Origin: Paenibacillus apiarius
GTDB lineage: Bacteria; Bacillota; Bacilli; Paenibacillales; Paenibacillaceae
Reading direction: 5' to 3'
Length of the DNA stretch: 64,000 bases
Assembly: GCF_017052585.1 (NCBI RefSeq)
Contig: NZ_JAFFHZ010000001.1
Span: 372,001 to 436,000, forward strand
Shown: piece by piece, positions 7,824 to 17,406 of the stretch
How the letters are laid out: every line of letters starts with the position of its first letter
Position numbering within the stretch: the stretch's first letter is position 1
Position numbers and translations under genes: made by a program
The notes under the pieces: generated by a model
The model's database searches: none
What the model saw: the letters and a program-made list of their open reading frames with translations, nothing else
What the model was told of the DNA's origin: nothing

Positions 7824-9602
7824 TTACGAGACCGCGTATTTTTCCGACTGGATGACACGTGCCGCGATTTCACGCTTCATGCTGACAGAGTCTATCGGTG
7901 AGTTTTTAGCCAGCTTTTTCAGAATGGACAACTGCGTGCGCAGCATGTCGCCCGACTCCATAGCCGCCAGCGATTCCTTGGCGATTCGTTCGATGTCGGC
8001 AAACGCTTCATGCACATAGACGGTCGTCATCTGCACGGCCAGCTTCGCCTTCGCCTCGCCGCCCTTGGCTATCAGCTTGCGCGTGCGCAGCAGGACGCTC
8101 TCCATCGCATATACCGCAATCATCAGATCGGCGAGGTTGCTGAGTATTTCCTGCTGTTTTTCCAATGCAGGGCCGTACTTCTGCGCCGCCAAGCCGCCGA
8201 TCATGAGAAATACTTTTTTCGCCATGGATACCAGGTGTCCCTCTTGCTCCAACACGCCGCCCGAATCCGGAACGGATACGATCGACATCAGATCGGATTG
8301 CAGCGCCTGCGCCTTTTGCATGAGCGGAAGCTCGCCTTTGGCCGCTTTCTTGAGCAGCGTGCCCGGTATGAGCAGGCGGTTGATTTCGTTCGTGCCCTCG
8401 AAGATGCGATTGATCCGGGAATCACGGTAGATGCGCTCGATTTTGTATTCTTGGGTAAAGCCGTAGCCGCCGTGAATTTGCACGCCTTCGTCGGCAACGA
8501 AGTCGAGCGCCTCGGAAGCAAACACTTTGTTGATGGAGCACTCGAGCGCATATTCGGCAATGCCCTTGGCCGACAGCTGGCCTGAGTCCGGCTGCTGATG
8601 ATCGATGTCCTTGAGCGCGGCGTCAACCAAGCCGGACGTGCGGTACACCATGCACTCCGTCACATACGTGCGGATGTTCATCTCCGCAAGCTTCTTGCCG
8701 ATGAGCGGGAAGGATGTGAGCGCCTTGCCGAACTGTGTGCGCTCATTCGCGTATTTCGCGCTCAGCTCGATCGCTTCCTTCGCTGCGCCAAGGCAGCCCG
8801 CACCCAACTTGAAGCGCCCTATGTTCAAGATGTTGAACGCAATGACGTGGCCGCGGCCAATCTCGCCAAGCAGGTTCTCCACCGGCACTTTGACGTCTTC
8901 GAAAAAGAGCGGACAGGTAGAAGATCCTTTAATGCCCATCTTCTTCTCTTCCGGACCGATCGTGAACCCTTCCATCCCTCTTTCCACGATAAAGGCGGTG
9001 AAATCTTTGCCGTCAACCTTCGCGTACACGATGAAAATATCGGCGAAGCCCGCATTCGTAATGAAAATTTTAGAGCCGTTCAACACATAATGGCTGCCAT
9101 CCTCCGATAGCTTTGCCGTCGTCTTCGCGCCCAGAGCGTCCGATCCCGATGACGGTTCCGTAAGGCAATAAGCGGCGATTTTCGCACCTGTCGCCAAGTC
9201 TGGCAAGTATTTGCTCTTCTGCTCTGGCGTGCCGAAGAACACGATCGGCAGCGTCCCGATACCGACATGCGCGCCAATCGACAGTGCGAAGCCGGACGCC
9301 TTCGTAAGTGTCTCGCCGATAAGCGTCGAGCTCACCTTGTCGAGCCCGAGGCCGCCGTACTCCTCCGGAATGTCGGCGCCGAGCAAGCCGAGCTCCCCGG
9401 CTTTGCGCATCAGCTTTACCGTCAGCTCATAGTCCAATTTCTCCAATGCTTCGTCGTTAGGCAGCACTTCTCCTTCTACATAATCGCGGGTCGTTTCCAC
9501 CATCATGCGCTGCTCTTCGCTGAAATCCTCCGGCGTAACAATCGCTTCCGGTTCCACATCCTCAATCACAAAGCTGCCGCCTTTGATCTTCGTTTCCAAC
9601 AT
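7824..9602 (-). CDS. Acyl-CoA dehydrogenase (FadE-like)
   Basis: A 592-residue FAD enzyme catalysing the first step of beta-oxidation, acyl-CoA to trans-2-enoyl-CoA, and passing electrons to ETF. Visible motifs are YCLTEPSSGSDALGAKT, the GGYGFTQEYKIERIYRDSRINRIFEGTNEINR signature spread over the C-terminal catalytic region, and a C-terminal helical extension of about 180 residues that makes it longer than short-chain enzymes, as in Bacillus FadE. The start is the ATG at 9602, spaced correctly from GGAAAGGAAG; upstream in-frame starts at 9608 and 9620 overlap that site. The etfBA genes nearby supply its electron acceptor. Confidence 0.92.
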   Translation of the reverse strand: MLETKIKGGSFVIEDVEPEAIVTPEDFSEEQRMMVETTRDYVEGEVLPNDEALEKLDYELTVKLMRKAGELGLLGADIPEEYGGLGLDKVSSTLIGETLTKASGFALSIGAHVGIGTLPIVFFGTPEQKSKYLPDLATGAKIAAYCLTEPSSGSDALGAKTTAKLSEDGSHYVLNGSKIFITNAGFADIFIVYAKVDGKDFTAFIVERGMEGFTIGPEEKKMGIKGSSTCPLFFEDVKVPVENLLGEIGRGHVIAFNILNIGRFKLGAGCLGAAKEAIELSAKYANERTQFGKALTSFPLIGKKLAEMNIRTYVTECMVYRTSGLVDAALKDIDHQQPDSGQLSAKGIAEYALECSINKVFASEALDFVADEGVQIHGGYGFTQEYKIERIYRDSRINRIFEGTNEINRLLIPGTLLKKAAKGELPLMQKAQALQSDLMSIVSVPDSGGVLEQEGHLVSMAKKVFLMIGGLAAQKYGPALEKQQEILSNLADLMIAVYAMESVLLRTRKLIAKGGEAKAKLAVQMTTVYVHEAFADIERIAKESLAAMESGDMLRTQLSILKKLAKNSPIDSVSMKREIAARVIQSEKYAVS

Positions 9603-9629
9603 GGCCATCTTCCTTTCCAAAATGATTGA

Positions 9630-10811
9630 TTAGGCAAACACTTCAAACACGCCGGCGGCTCCCATTCCCCCGCCGATGCACATCGAGACGACGCCGTAGC
9701 CGCCGCCACGGCGGCGCAGTTCATGCACGAGCGTCGCCGTCAGCTTCGAACCCGTGCAGCCGAGCGGGTGGCCGAGCGCAATCGCGCCCCCGTTCACATT
9801 CACTTTGCTCTCATCCAGCTCCAACTGGCGGATGATGTGAATGCATTGCGAGGCGAACGCTTCATTCACCTCGAACAGGTCCACTTGCTCCTGCGTAATG
9901 CCGGCCATGCGCAGCGCCTTCGGGATCGCTTCAACAGGGCCTACGCCCATGATCTCTGGCTCGACGCCGGCGAGCGCGAAGCTGCGGAATGCGGCCAGCG
10001 GCTGCAGGCCGAGCGCTTGCGCCCGTTCGGCGCTCATCAGCACGCAAGCCGCCGCGCCATCGCTCATCTGCGAGCTGTTCCCCGCCGTTACGCTGCCTCT
10101 CGCGGCGAACGCCGGCTTCAGCCGGGCAAGAGCTTCCGGCGTCGTATCCGGCCGGACGCCTTCGTCCATGTCGAACATGATGTCCTTCTCCCATGGACGG
10201 CCGTCGGCGCCTACGCCTTTTTGGGACGTATTCACAGGCACGATCTCGTCGCGGAACTTCCCATCCGCGATGGCAGCCGCCGCCTTGCGGTGGCTGTCCG
10301 CCGCGAAGCGGTCCTGATCCTCGCGGCTGATGCCGAACCGTGTCGCTACATTCTCCGCGGTATATCCCATGCCCATATACACCTCCGGCATCTCGGACAC
10401 AAGCTTCGGATGCGGCGACAACTTGAATCCGGTCATTGGAACCGCGCTCATGCTCTCTATGCCCCCGGCCACGATCGTCTCGGCGGAGCCGGCCCTGATT
10501 CGTTCCGCAGCGAACGCTATCGACTGCAGGCCTGACGAACAGAAACGGTTAATCGTCACCGCAGGCACAGCCTCCGGATAGCCGGCATACAGCGATACGA
10601 TGCGCGCCATATTCAACCCCTGTTCGCCTTCCGGCATCGCACAGCCGATAATGACATCCTCGATCTCCGACTTGCTCAAGCCCGGCGCGCGCCGAACCGC
10701 CTCATCCAGCACGATGCGGCCCAGATCCTCGGCGCGCGTGTGCGCGAGGCTTCCCTTCTTTGCCTTGCCAACTGGCGTACGCGCCATAGATACAATGACT
10801 GCCTCTTTCAT
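9630..10811 (-). CDS. fadA: Acetyl-CoA acyltransferase (thiolase)
   Basis: A 393-residue thiolase catalysing the last step of beta-oxidation. The acyl-accepting cysteine is in [18 protein letters not shown] (about residue 90), VNEAFASQ is near 320, [16 protein letters not shown] holds the active-site His, and [13 protein letters not shown] at the end holds the second catalytic Cys. The start ATG follows GAGGTGAG. It lies 34 bases after the FadB-like fusion and 27 bases before the dehydrogenase start, a tight operon. The symbol follows the usual Bacillus and enteric partner of the fusion protein. Confidence 0.93.
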   Translation of the reverse strand: MKEAVIVSMARTPVGKAKKGSLAHTRAEDLGRIVLDEAVRRAPGLSKSEIEDVIIGCAMPEGEQGLNMARIVSLYAGYPEAVPAVTINRFCSSGLQSIAFAAERIRAGSAETIVAGGIESMSAVPMTGFKLSPHPKLVSEMPEVYMGMGYTAENVATRFGISREDQDRFAADSHRKAAAAIADGKFRDEIVPVNTSQKGVGADGRPWEKDIMFDMDEGVRPDTTPEALARLKPAFAARGSVTAGNSSQMSDGAAACVLMSAERAQALGLQPLAAFRSFALAGVEPEIMGVGPVEAIPKALRMAGITQEQVDLFEVNEAFASQCIHIIRQLELDESKVNVNGGAIALGHPLGCTGSKLTATLVHELRRRGGGYGVVSMCIGGGMGAAGVFEVFA

Positions 10812-10845
10812 TGCAATCTCACCTCATTCATAGTTTGGAAGGTCG

Positions 10846-13242
10846 TTAGTTACGCAGCGGCTTGCCTTTGGCCAGCATATGCTGCATGCGCGCCTGCGTC
10901 TTCGGCTCGCCGCACAGGCTCAAAAATGCTTCCCGCTCCAAATCGAGCATGTACTGCTCGGTCACAAGGCTGTTCGCCGGCACATTGCCGCCCGCGAGCA
11001 CATGCGCGAGCTTGTTCGCGATAAGCCGGTCATGATCCGAAATGTACCCGCCGAGATGCATCGTATAGGCTCCCAGCTCCAGCACGGCCTTGCCCGGCTC
11101 TCCGATGACGCGGATGCGCTCCTCTTCCTGCGGCTCGTATCCCGCGCGGTCCATTGCCAGCACGGCCATCTTCGCTTCATGTATACGGCGGTCCTGATTA
11201 ATGACGACGGAATCGCCCGGTCCCATGTACCCTAGCCGCTTCGTATCATAGCCGCTCGTCGACACCTTCGCCAATGCGACCGTCTCGAAATACCCGCTCA
11301 CGAACGGCTGCAAATCAGCGTCCGTATGGCCCGCCATCCGGCTTGAGCGCAAGGCCAATTCCTTGCAGCCTCCGCCTCCCGGAATTAGGCCGACACCCGT
11401 CTCCACCAATCCGAAATACGTTTCCGCCGAGAAAATGATCTTGTCGGCAGGCAAGCACGCTTCCACCCCGCCGCCGAGCGTCATTTGATGCGGCGCCGCC
11501 ACGACCGGTTTTTCCAGCCTCTTGAGCGTCAGCATGGTGCTCTGGAACTGGCGGATAATGAGGTCTATCTCATCCCATTCCTCTTCCTGCGCCTCCATCA
11601 ACAGCAGCATCACGTTCGCGCCGACGCAGAAGTGGCGTCCTTCGTTCGCCACGACGAGTCCGCGGTAATTGCGGCGCACCTCGTCGACGCTCTTCTGTAT
11701 CATCGTCAGTATGTCGGCACCGATGGCGTTGTTCGGCGAATGGAATTCAAGACATGCGACACCGTCGCCGATATCAATTAAGCTGGCGCCCGGATTGGAC
11801 AGCACGACTTGATTCTGTTGCTTGAGCCCTCGCAGCGAAATATGCTCGGCCGGTATCTCAAGCTCGCTCCAGTCCCCATTGCGGACATAGAAGCTTCTAT
11901 TGTCCCGCTGCTCATAAAATCCGGTATGGCCGGCGTCTATCCAGGCACGCACCCACTCCGGCAGCGTATCGCCCTCGGCCTCCATGCGTGTGGCGGTCGA
12001 TGCCAAGCCAATCGCATCCCATATCTCGAACGGACCGAGATCCCAGTTGAAGCCCCACTTCATGGCGTTGTCGATATCGGCTATCGTGTCCGCGATCTCG
12101 CCCAGCTTGTGCGCCGCATAGAGCAGCACTGGCTTGAGCGTGTTCCAAGCCAGCTCGGAATACCGGTCCTTCGTCCCGAGAAGCGCCCTGATTTTATTGG
12201 CTGCGCCCTTCGCGGTCTTGGCCGCTTCGAGCGAAGCCGAAGAGACTTTGCGCGACGGCGCGTACTCCATCGTGTCGAAGCGGAGCGCATGTATTTCCTT
12301 GCCCGCCTCCGTCTTCACCTTCTTATAGAAGCCTTGACCCTGCTTCTCGCCGATCCAGCCAAGCTCCACCATCCGGTTCAGGACATCGGGAGCGCTAAAC
12401 ACGTCCTTCTCTGCCGTGGCAGCCGTCTGGCCATGCACGTTGGCCGCAACGTGGACGAACGTGTCGAGTCCGACGAGGTCAAGCGTGCGGAACGTGGCGC
12501 TCTTCGGCCGTCCCAAGGCCGGTCCGGTCACCGCATCGACTTCTTCGATCGTGTATCCCATTTCAAGCATGTTGCGCAGCGTAACGAGCAATCCGTAGGT
12601 GCCAATGCGGTTGGCTATGAAATTGGGCGTATCCTTGGCCACAACAACGCCTTTACCGAGGCGGCGCTCGCAGAATTCGTGCATGTACGACACAATTTCC
12701 GGATCGGTCGTTGCTCCCGGTATGATTTCAAGCAGCTTCATGTAACGCGGCGGATTGAAAAAATGAGTGCCCAAAAAATGACGCTTGAACTCTTCTCCGC
12801 ATGAAGCAACCATGTCATTGATGGAAATGCCGGACGTGTTCGACGATACGATGGTGCCCGGCTTCCATACCCCCTCGATGCGCCCGAACAGCTCCTGCTT
12901 GACGTCAAGCCTTTCGACGACGACTTCAATAATCCAATCCACGTCGGCCAGCTTCGGAAGATCGTCCTCCAGATTGCCCGGCGTAATTCGTTCGGCAAAT
13001 GCTTCGCTGTATAAAGGTGCCGGTTTTGTCTTTTTCAAACGTGTGATTGCATTAACGGCAAGACGGTTGCGCACGGCCGGGTGTTCAAGCGTAAGCCCCT
13101 TCTGCGCTTCTGCTTCCGTAAGCTGAGCCGGCACGAGGTCAAGCAAGAGACACCGAATGCCGGCGCCTGCCAAGTGGGCGGCGATCGCCGCTCCCATTAC
13201 GCCGGAGCCGATAACGGCGGCGCGTTGAATCGGTTGGATCAT
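10846..13242 (-). CDS. 3-hydroxyacyl-CoA dehydrogenase / enoyl-CoA hydratase fusion (FadN-type)
   Basis: A 798-residue bifunctional enzyme for the two central beta-oxidation steps. The N-terminus carries the NAD-binding AAVIGSGVMGAAIAAHLAGAG, then SSNTSGISI and GTHFFNPPRYMKLLEIIPG with the catalytic His. A second 3HCDH C-terminal lobe is near residues 190-400, and the C-terminal half is a crotonase domain (QMTLGGGVEACLPADKIIFS, ETGVGLIPGGGGCKELALR). The domain order, dehydrogenase first and hydratase last, is that of Bacillus FadN, not of enteric FadB. The ATG follows GGGAGGG. About 260 bases separate it from fadF. Confidence 0.92.
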   Translation of the reverse strand: MIQPIQRAAVIGSGVMGAAIAAHLAGAGIRCLLLDLVPAQLTEAEAQKGLTLEHPAVRNRLAVNAITRLKKTKPAPLYSEAFAERITPGNLEDDLPKLADVDWIIEVVVERLDVKQELFGRIEGVWKPGTIVSSNTSGISINDMVASCGEEFKRHFLGTHFFNPPRYMKLLEIIPGATTDPEIVSYMHEFCERRLGKGVVVAKDTPNFIANRIGTYGLLVTLRNMLEMGYTIEEVDAVTGPALGRPKSATFRTLDLVGLDTFVHVAANVHGQTAATAEKDVFSAPDVLNRMVELGWIGEKQGQGFYKKVKTEAGKEIHALRFDTMEYAPSRKVSSASLEAAKTAKGAANKIRALLGTKDRYSELAWNTLKPVLLYAAHKLGEIADTIADIDNAMKWGFNWDLGPFEIWDAIGLASTATRMEAEGDTLPEWVRAWIDAGHTGFYEQRDNRSFYVRNGDWSELEIPAEHISLRGLKQQNQVVLSNPGASLIDIGDGVACLEFHSPNNAIGADILTMIQKSVDEVRRNYRGLVVANEGRHFCVGANVMLLLMEAQEEEWDEIDLIIRQFQSTMLTLKRLEKPVVAAPHQMTLGGGVEACLPADKIIFSAETYFGLVETGVGLIPGGGGCKELALRSSRMAGHTDADLQPFVSGYFETVALAKVSTSGYDTKRLGYMGPGDSVVINQDRRIHEAKMAVLAMDRAGYEPQEEERIRVIGEPGKAVLELGAYTMHLGGYISDHDRLIANKLAHVLAGGNVPANSLVTEQYMLDLEREAFLSLCGEPKTQARMQHMLAKGKPLRN

Positions 13243-13501
13243 ATGCAGATTCCCTCCCAGATTGAAATGTTCTGTTTCAACATGATGAGATAAATGAATC
13301 TTTGTTGTTGACTTCTACTTGATGTCGTTGCTCTGGAATCGAGCGCTGTTGTTTGTGTGACGGGTCATTGATGATTGATTATATGGGTAGGTCGTTGATG
13401 GATTGTTGAGCTTAACCATTGCGGTTAATGATTCGTCGTGGTTGTTCATTCGATGTAGTCAATGATGTCAATGTGTTTTTTGCCTGCAAGACGGGTTGCG
13501 A

Positions 13502-15676
13502 TTATACCGTGACGGGCTGCTTGTCGTCCGACCTTACCGGGCCAAAGACAGCCAATTCCAAAATTTCGGCGATATCTCGCGTCTGTACCGTTTCTTCCGC
13601 TTCCAGCAGCTTGGTGCCGTCTTCCATCATGGTGAGACAATACGGACAGGCCGATGAGATGACTGTCGGCTTCACAGCGAGCGCCTGTTCGGTGCGGGCC
13701 AGATTGACGCGCTTGCCGGCCGTTTCCTCCATCCACATCATGCCGCCGCCCGCTCCGCAGCACATGCCGTTCTCGCGGGTGCGCTCCATCTCCAGCAGGG
13801 TCACGCCCCGGATCGCCCGCAAAATGTTGCGCGGCTGATCGTAGACGCCGTTATATCGCCCCAGGTAGCACGAGTCGTGATACGTAATGCGCTCCTCCAC
13901 TTCATGGCGCGGCATGAGACGCCCCGTGCCCAGCAACTCGTCGAGTAGCTCGCTGTGATGAAGCACCTCGGCTTCAAGGCCGAATTCCGGGTATTCATTT
14001 TTCAGCGTATTATAGGTGTGCGGGCAGGCGGTTACAATCTTGCGCACGTTGTACTTCTGGAACATGGCGATGTTCTCCTCGCACAGCTGCTGGAACAAAA
14101 ACTCGTTGCCCAAGCGCCGCGGGGTGTCACCCGAGTTTTTTTCCTCGTTGCCAAGAATAGCGAAGTTCACGCCGGCTTCGTTCATGAGACGCACGAGCGA
14201 ACGCGTCACCTTGCGGCTGCGATTGTCGTAAGAGCCCATTGAACCGACGAACAGCAAGATGTCGAATTCCGGGTTCTCCTTCACCGTCGGCACGTGCAGC
14301 ACGCCTTCAGGATCGACTTCGCGCACCCACTTGGCGCGGTCGCTGCGGCTGATGCCCCACGGATTGCCTTGGCGTTCGATGTTCTGCAGCGCCCTCTGCC
14401 CGTCATGCGGCATGCTGCCTTGCGTCAGCACGAGATACCGGCGCATGTCGACGATCTTATCGACATGCTCATTGCCGACAGGGCACTGATCCTCGCAATT
14501 GCGGCAAGTCGTGCAAGCCCATATTTCGGCCTCGGACATGACGTCTCCGATAAGCTCCAGCTCGCCCGGCGCGCGGTCCGCCGCCGTCTGCCATGATGCG
14601 GCTTGCGCCCGCATCGTCGGTCCGATGTCGGTCATCCCATCCCCTTGCCATGCGCCGAGCTCCTGACCGTCGGTCTGCATGCCGTGCGTGTTGACAGCCG
14701 AGAAGGCGAATGACGGCATCCAAGGCGAACGCGAGGTGACAGCCGCTCCTTTTTCCGTCAAGTGATCCCGCAGTTTGACGATCATGTGCATCGGCGACAG
14801 CCATTTACCCGTTCCGGCAGCCGGGCAGACGTTCGTGCAGCGCCCGCATTCGACGCAGGCGTACAGATCAAGCAGCTGCTTCTGGGTGAAGTCCTCCACC
14901 TTGCCGGCGCCGAACGATTCCGCTTCTTCGTTTTCGAGATCGAGCTTGCGGAGACGTCCGGTCGGTTCGGTGCGCCGGAGCAGCAGATTGACCGGTGCCG
15001 ACAGCAGATGAAAATGCTTGCTCTGCGGCACATAGACGAGAAACGCGAGCAGGATAAGCAGATGCGCCCACCAGAATGTGATATACAGCGCCTCCGCCGC
15101 ATTCTGGGACATGCCGGAAAATAGCATTGCTATCAGGGACGCTATGGGCGCGTATAGAGACTGTCCCGCCCCTTCGACCAGGCGATGGAACGCCATAGTC
15201 AGCAAGACGGAGAGCATAAGCGAGAAGATGAAGAACACAACGATGGAAGGTTTCCATCCGCGCTTCAACCGCTCCAGCTTCTCGCCGTACCGGCGGTAAG
15301 CGGCATAGCCCATGGCGATAAGCACGAGCGCCACCGTTATTTCCTGCAGCAGCTCGAACGCCGCATAGCCCGGAATCGGAAGCGGCCGGCCGGCCAGTCC
15401 TTTATAGATAATATCCAGCGCACCCAATTGCAAAATGATAAAGCCGTAAAAAATGACAACGTGCATCAGACCGCTCTTCTTGTCCTTCAGCAGCTTCGTC
15501 TGGCCGAACACTTGAACGGCGAACTCGCGCAAGTGATGCTTCGCGCGCCCGTTCCAATCCACCGGCTGTCCCAGCTTGATGTACATGTACCGGTGGATGA
15601 CCGCTTTGGCGAACCAATAGACGCCTAGTCCCGTGACGGCCAAAAACAGAACGAGCTGCACAATCGCTCCCGGCAT
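13502..15676 (-). CDS. fadF: FadF-like heterodisulfide-reductase-related iron-sulfur oxidoreductase
   Basis: A 724-residue membrane protein: about five N-terminal helices (roughly residues 5-230), then a [4Fe-4S] ferredoxin-like pair, CVECGRCTNVCPAAG and CTTCRNCEDQCPVG. The C-terminal part has two cysteine-rich CCG domains (ACPHTYNTLKNEYPEFG; YHDSCYLGRYNGVYDQPR with a later GMCCGAGGG). This is the layout of Bacillus FadF (YwjF), thought to pass electrons from ETF to menaquinone during beta-oxidation. The ATG at 15676 is nine bases after AAAGGAG; the longer frame to 15784 would place the RBS inside the gene. It is the first gene of the minus-strand unit, next to the FadR operator. Confidence 0.88.
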   Translation of the reverse strand: MPGAIVQLVLFLAVTGLGVYWFAKAVIHRYMYIKLGQPVDWNGRAKHHLREFAVQVFGQTKLLKDKKSGLMHVVIFYGFIILQLGALDIIYKGLAGRPLPIPGYAAFELLQEITVALVLIAMGYAAYRRYGEKLERLKRGWKPSIVVFFIFSLMLSVLLTMAFHRLVEGAGQSLYAPIASLIAMLFSGMSQNAAEALYITFWWAHLLILLAFLVYVPQSKHFHLLSAPVNLLLRRTEPTGRLRKLDLENEEAESFGAGKVEDFTQKQLLDLYACVECGRCTNVCPAAGTGKWLSPMHMIVKLRDHLTEKGAAVTSRSPWMPSFAFSAVNTHGMQTDGQELGAWQGDGMTDIGPTMRAQAASWQTAADRAPGELELIGDVMSEAEIWACTTCRNCEDQCPVGNEHVDKIVDMRRYLVLTQGSMPHDGQRALQNIERQGNPWGISRSDRAKWVREVDPEGVLHVPTVKENPEFDILLFVGSMGSYDNRSRKVTRSLVRLMNEAGVNFAILGNEEKNSGDTPRRLGNEFLFQQLCEENIAMFQKYNVRKIVTACPHTYNTLKNEYPEFGLEAEVLHHSELLDELLGTGRLMPRHEVEERITYHDSCYLGRYNGVYDQPRNILRAIRGVTLLEMERTRENGMCCGAGGGMMWMEETAGKRVNLARTEQALAVKPTVISSACPYCLTMMEDGTKLLEAEETVQTRDIAEILELAVFGPVRSDDKQPVTV

Positions 15677-15832
15677 CGGAACCATCTCCTTTCCCCTTTT
15701 GCAAATGAATGAACATATCGCAAGAAACGCTTCCAATCCGCTGATACCGCATGTCCCCGGCTGGATGAACACCCGCTTTTTCATCCAATCATTGACAAGG
15801 TTCGGGTTCTATTTTATGATATCAGCAGAAAA

Positions 15833-15850
15833 TGAATGAGCGTTCATTCA
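15833..15850. promoter_or_regulatory. FadR-type operator palindrome
   Basis: TGAATGAGCGTTCATTCA is a perfect 7+7 inverted repeat around GCGT. It matches the TGAATGANNNNTCATTCA operator known for Bacillus FadR and lies between the divergent fadF and fadR genes, so it can control both. An imperfect half site (aaatgaatgaaca) occurs near 15703, inside the 5' region of the longer fadF frame. Confidence 0.9.
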
Positions 15851-15884
15851 TTTGTATTCCACATTTTAGCACTGAGGTGATTCC

Positions 15885-16469
15885 ATGGCAAGTCAGAAAA
15901 AAGAAAAATATACCCAAATCCTCGATGCAGCTGTCAAAGTTTTTGCAGAAAACGGTTTTCACCGTTCGCAAGTGTCCAGGATTGCCAAAACGGCCGGGGT
16001 CGCTGACGGTACTATTTATTTATATTTCAAACGAAAGGAGGATATCCTCATTTCTTTGTTCCGCGAGAAGCTGGGCGAGCTTGTCGCCAAGTTTCACGCG
16101 AGCCTCGAAGAAACGACAGGAGCCAAAGAAGCGCTGCGCAAGGTATGCGAAATCCATTTTAACGAGCTTGAAAAAAATCCAGATTTGGCTTTCGTGACGC
16201 AGATTGAGCTTAGACAAAGCTCGCTGGAGCTGCGCAAGGAAATCGGAAAGACAATCAAGCCATACATTGTGCTCATTGAACAAATTTTGCTGCGCGGCAT
16301 CGAAGAGAAAGTGTTTCGTCCCGATTTGGACGTAAAGCTTACCCGTCTTCTCATATTCGGTTCCATGGATGAGGTAGTGACCTCATGGCTCATTTCCGGG
16401 CAGAAGTACTCCCTCGTCGGACAGTTGGACGGAACGATTGGCTTTTTTCTAAGAGGGCTGGAGGCTTAG
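15885..16469 (+). CDS. fadR: TetR family fatty-acid regulator FadR
   Basis: A 194-residue repressor. The N-terminal helix-turn-helix reads ILDAAVKVFAENGFHRSQVS and IAKTAGVADGTIYLYFKRKED, as in TetR proteins. The all-helical C-terminus is the acyl-CoA sensing domain. In Bacillus, long-chain acyl-CoA releases FadR from TGAATGA-type palindromes and so induces beta-oxidation genes. Such a palindrome lies 35 bases upstream of the start, implying autoregulation and control of fadF. The ATG follows GAGGTG. The etfBA genes follow on the same strand. Confidence 0.92.
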   Translation: MASQKKEKYTQILDAAVKVFAENGFHRSQVSRIAKTAGVADGTIYLYFKRKEDILISLFREKLGELVAKFHASLEETTGAKEALRKVCEIHFNELEKNPDLAFVTQIELRQSSLELRKEIGKTIKPYIVLIEQILLRGIEEKVFRPDLDVKLTRLLIFGSMDEVVTSWLISGQKYSLVGQLDGTIGFFLRGLEA

Positions 16470-16598
16470 CAACGAGCGTTAGCACGTCAATTCATGTGTT
16501 ATCTCCATAAGGAAAGTATGACCAACCGGCAAATCCCTTCATAGAGTTTGCACTTTCCACTTTCCTTCATGGTAAAAAAGCGAAAGGGGCAATGAACG

Positions 16599-17357
16599 AT
16601 GAATATTATCGTATTAGTCAAGCAGACGTTCGATACGGAGGAAAAGATCTTCATCGAAGAAGGAGGCGTCGTCGAAGACGGTGTCAAATTCGTGCTTAAT
16701 CCCTATGATGAGTATGCAGTGGAAGAAGCGATCCGCATCCGCGAGGACAAAGGCGGCAAAGTGACCGTCGTATCCGCCGGTCCCGAGCGGACGGCTGAAG
16801 CGCTGCGCACGGCGCTCGCCATGGGCGCCGACGAGGCCGTGCTGCTGAACGACGAGCGCATCGGCGCAGATGAGCACGCGGTTGCGCAGGCGCTGGCCGC
16901 TTTCGTCGGCACGGAGCCGTACGACCTTGTCTTAGGCGGCAATTTTTCCGTGGATAACGGCGCGGGGCAAGTGGCCGTAAGACTGGCGAAGCTGCTCGGC
17001 ATCCCGCATGCGTCGGCCATTACGAAGCTGGACATCGCAGACGGACGCGCCGTGTGCTCCCGCGACGCCGAGGGAGACACGGAGGTCGTCGAGCTGCCGC
17101 TTCCGGCGCTATTTACGGCCCAGCAAGGGCTGAACGAGCCGCGTTATCCTTCGCTGCAAGGCATTATGAAGGCGAAGAAGAAGCCGTTCCGCGAGCTGAC
17201 GCTGGACGACTTCGGCGTGACGGCCGAAGCGCGCACCGAGCGCGCCGAGCTGTCCCTGCCTCCGCAGCGCCAAGCAGGCAAGCTGATTTCCGGGGAACCG
17301 GCGGAGCAGGCGCAGGAGCTGTTCCGGCTGCTGCGCACGGAAGCTAAGGTTGTATGA
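16599..17357 (+). CDS. etfB: Electron transfer flavoprotein subunit beta
   Basis: A 252-residue protein with the ETF-beta pattern: MNIIVLVKQTFDTEEKIFIE, FVLNPYDEYAVEEAIRIRE, VVSAGPERTAEALRTALAMGADEAVLL and the AMP-site-like segment DLVLGGNFSVDNGAGQVAVRLAKLLG. It forms a heterodimer with EtfA, takes electrons from acyl-CoA dehydrogenase and passes them on, here probably to FadF. The start ATG follows GAAAGGGG. It lies 130 bases after fadR and 50 bases before etfA, and is probably co-regulated. Confidence 0.93.
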   Translation: MNIIVLVKQTFDTEEKIFIEEGGVVEDGVKFVLNPYDEYAVEEAIRIREDKGGKVTVVSAGPERTAEALRTALAMGADEAVLLNDERIGADEHAVAQALAAFVGTEPYDLVLGGNFSVDNGAGQVAVRLAKLLGIPHASAITKLDIADGRAVCSRDAEGDTEVVELPLPALFTAQQGLNEPRYPSLQGIMKAKKKPFRELTLDDFGVTAEARTERAELSLPPQRQAGKLISGEPAEQAQELFRLLRTEAKVV

Positions 17358-17406
17358 AGCTGATTCCTATACCGGCAAGGCCCATATTCGAAGGAGGCGA
17401 TTGACC

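Noticed and set aside
8010-13000. Several plus-strand open frames opposite the fatty-acid genes.
   Set aside because: High-GC coding sequence on the minus strand gives spurious reverse frames; the minus-strand genes have complete family motifs.
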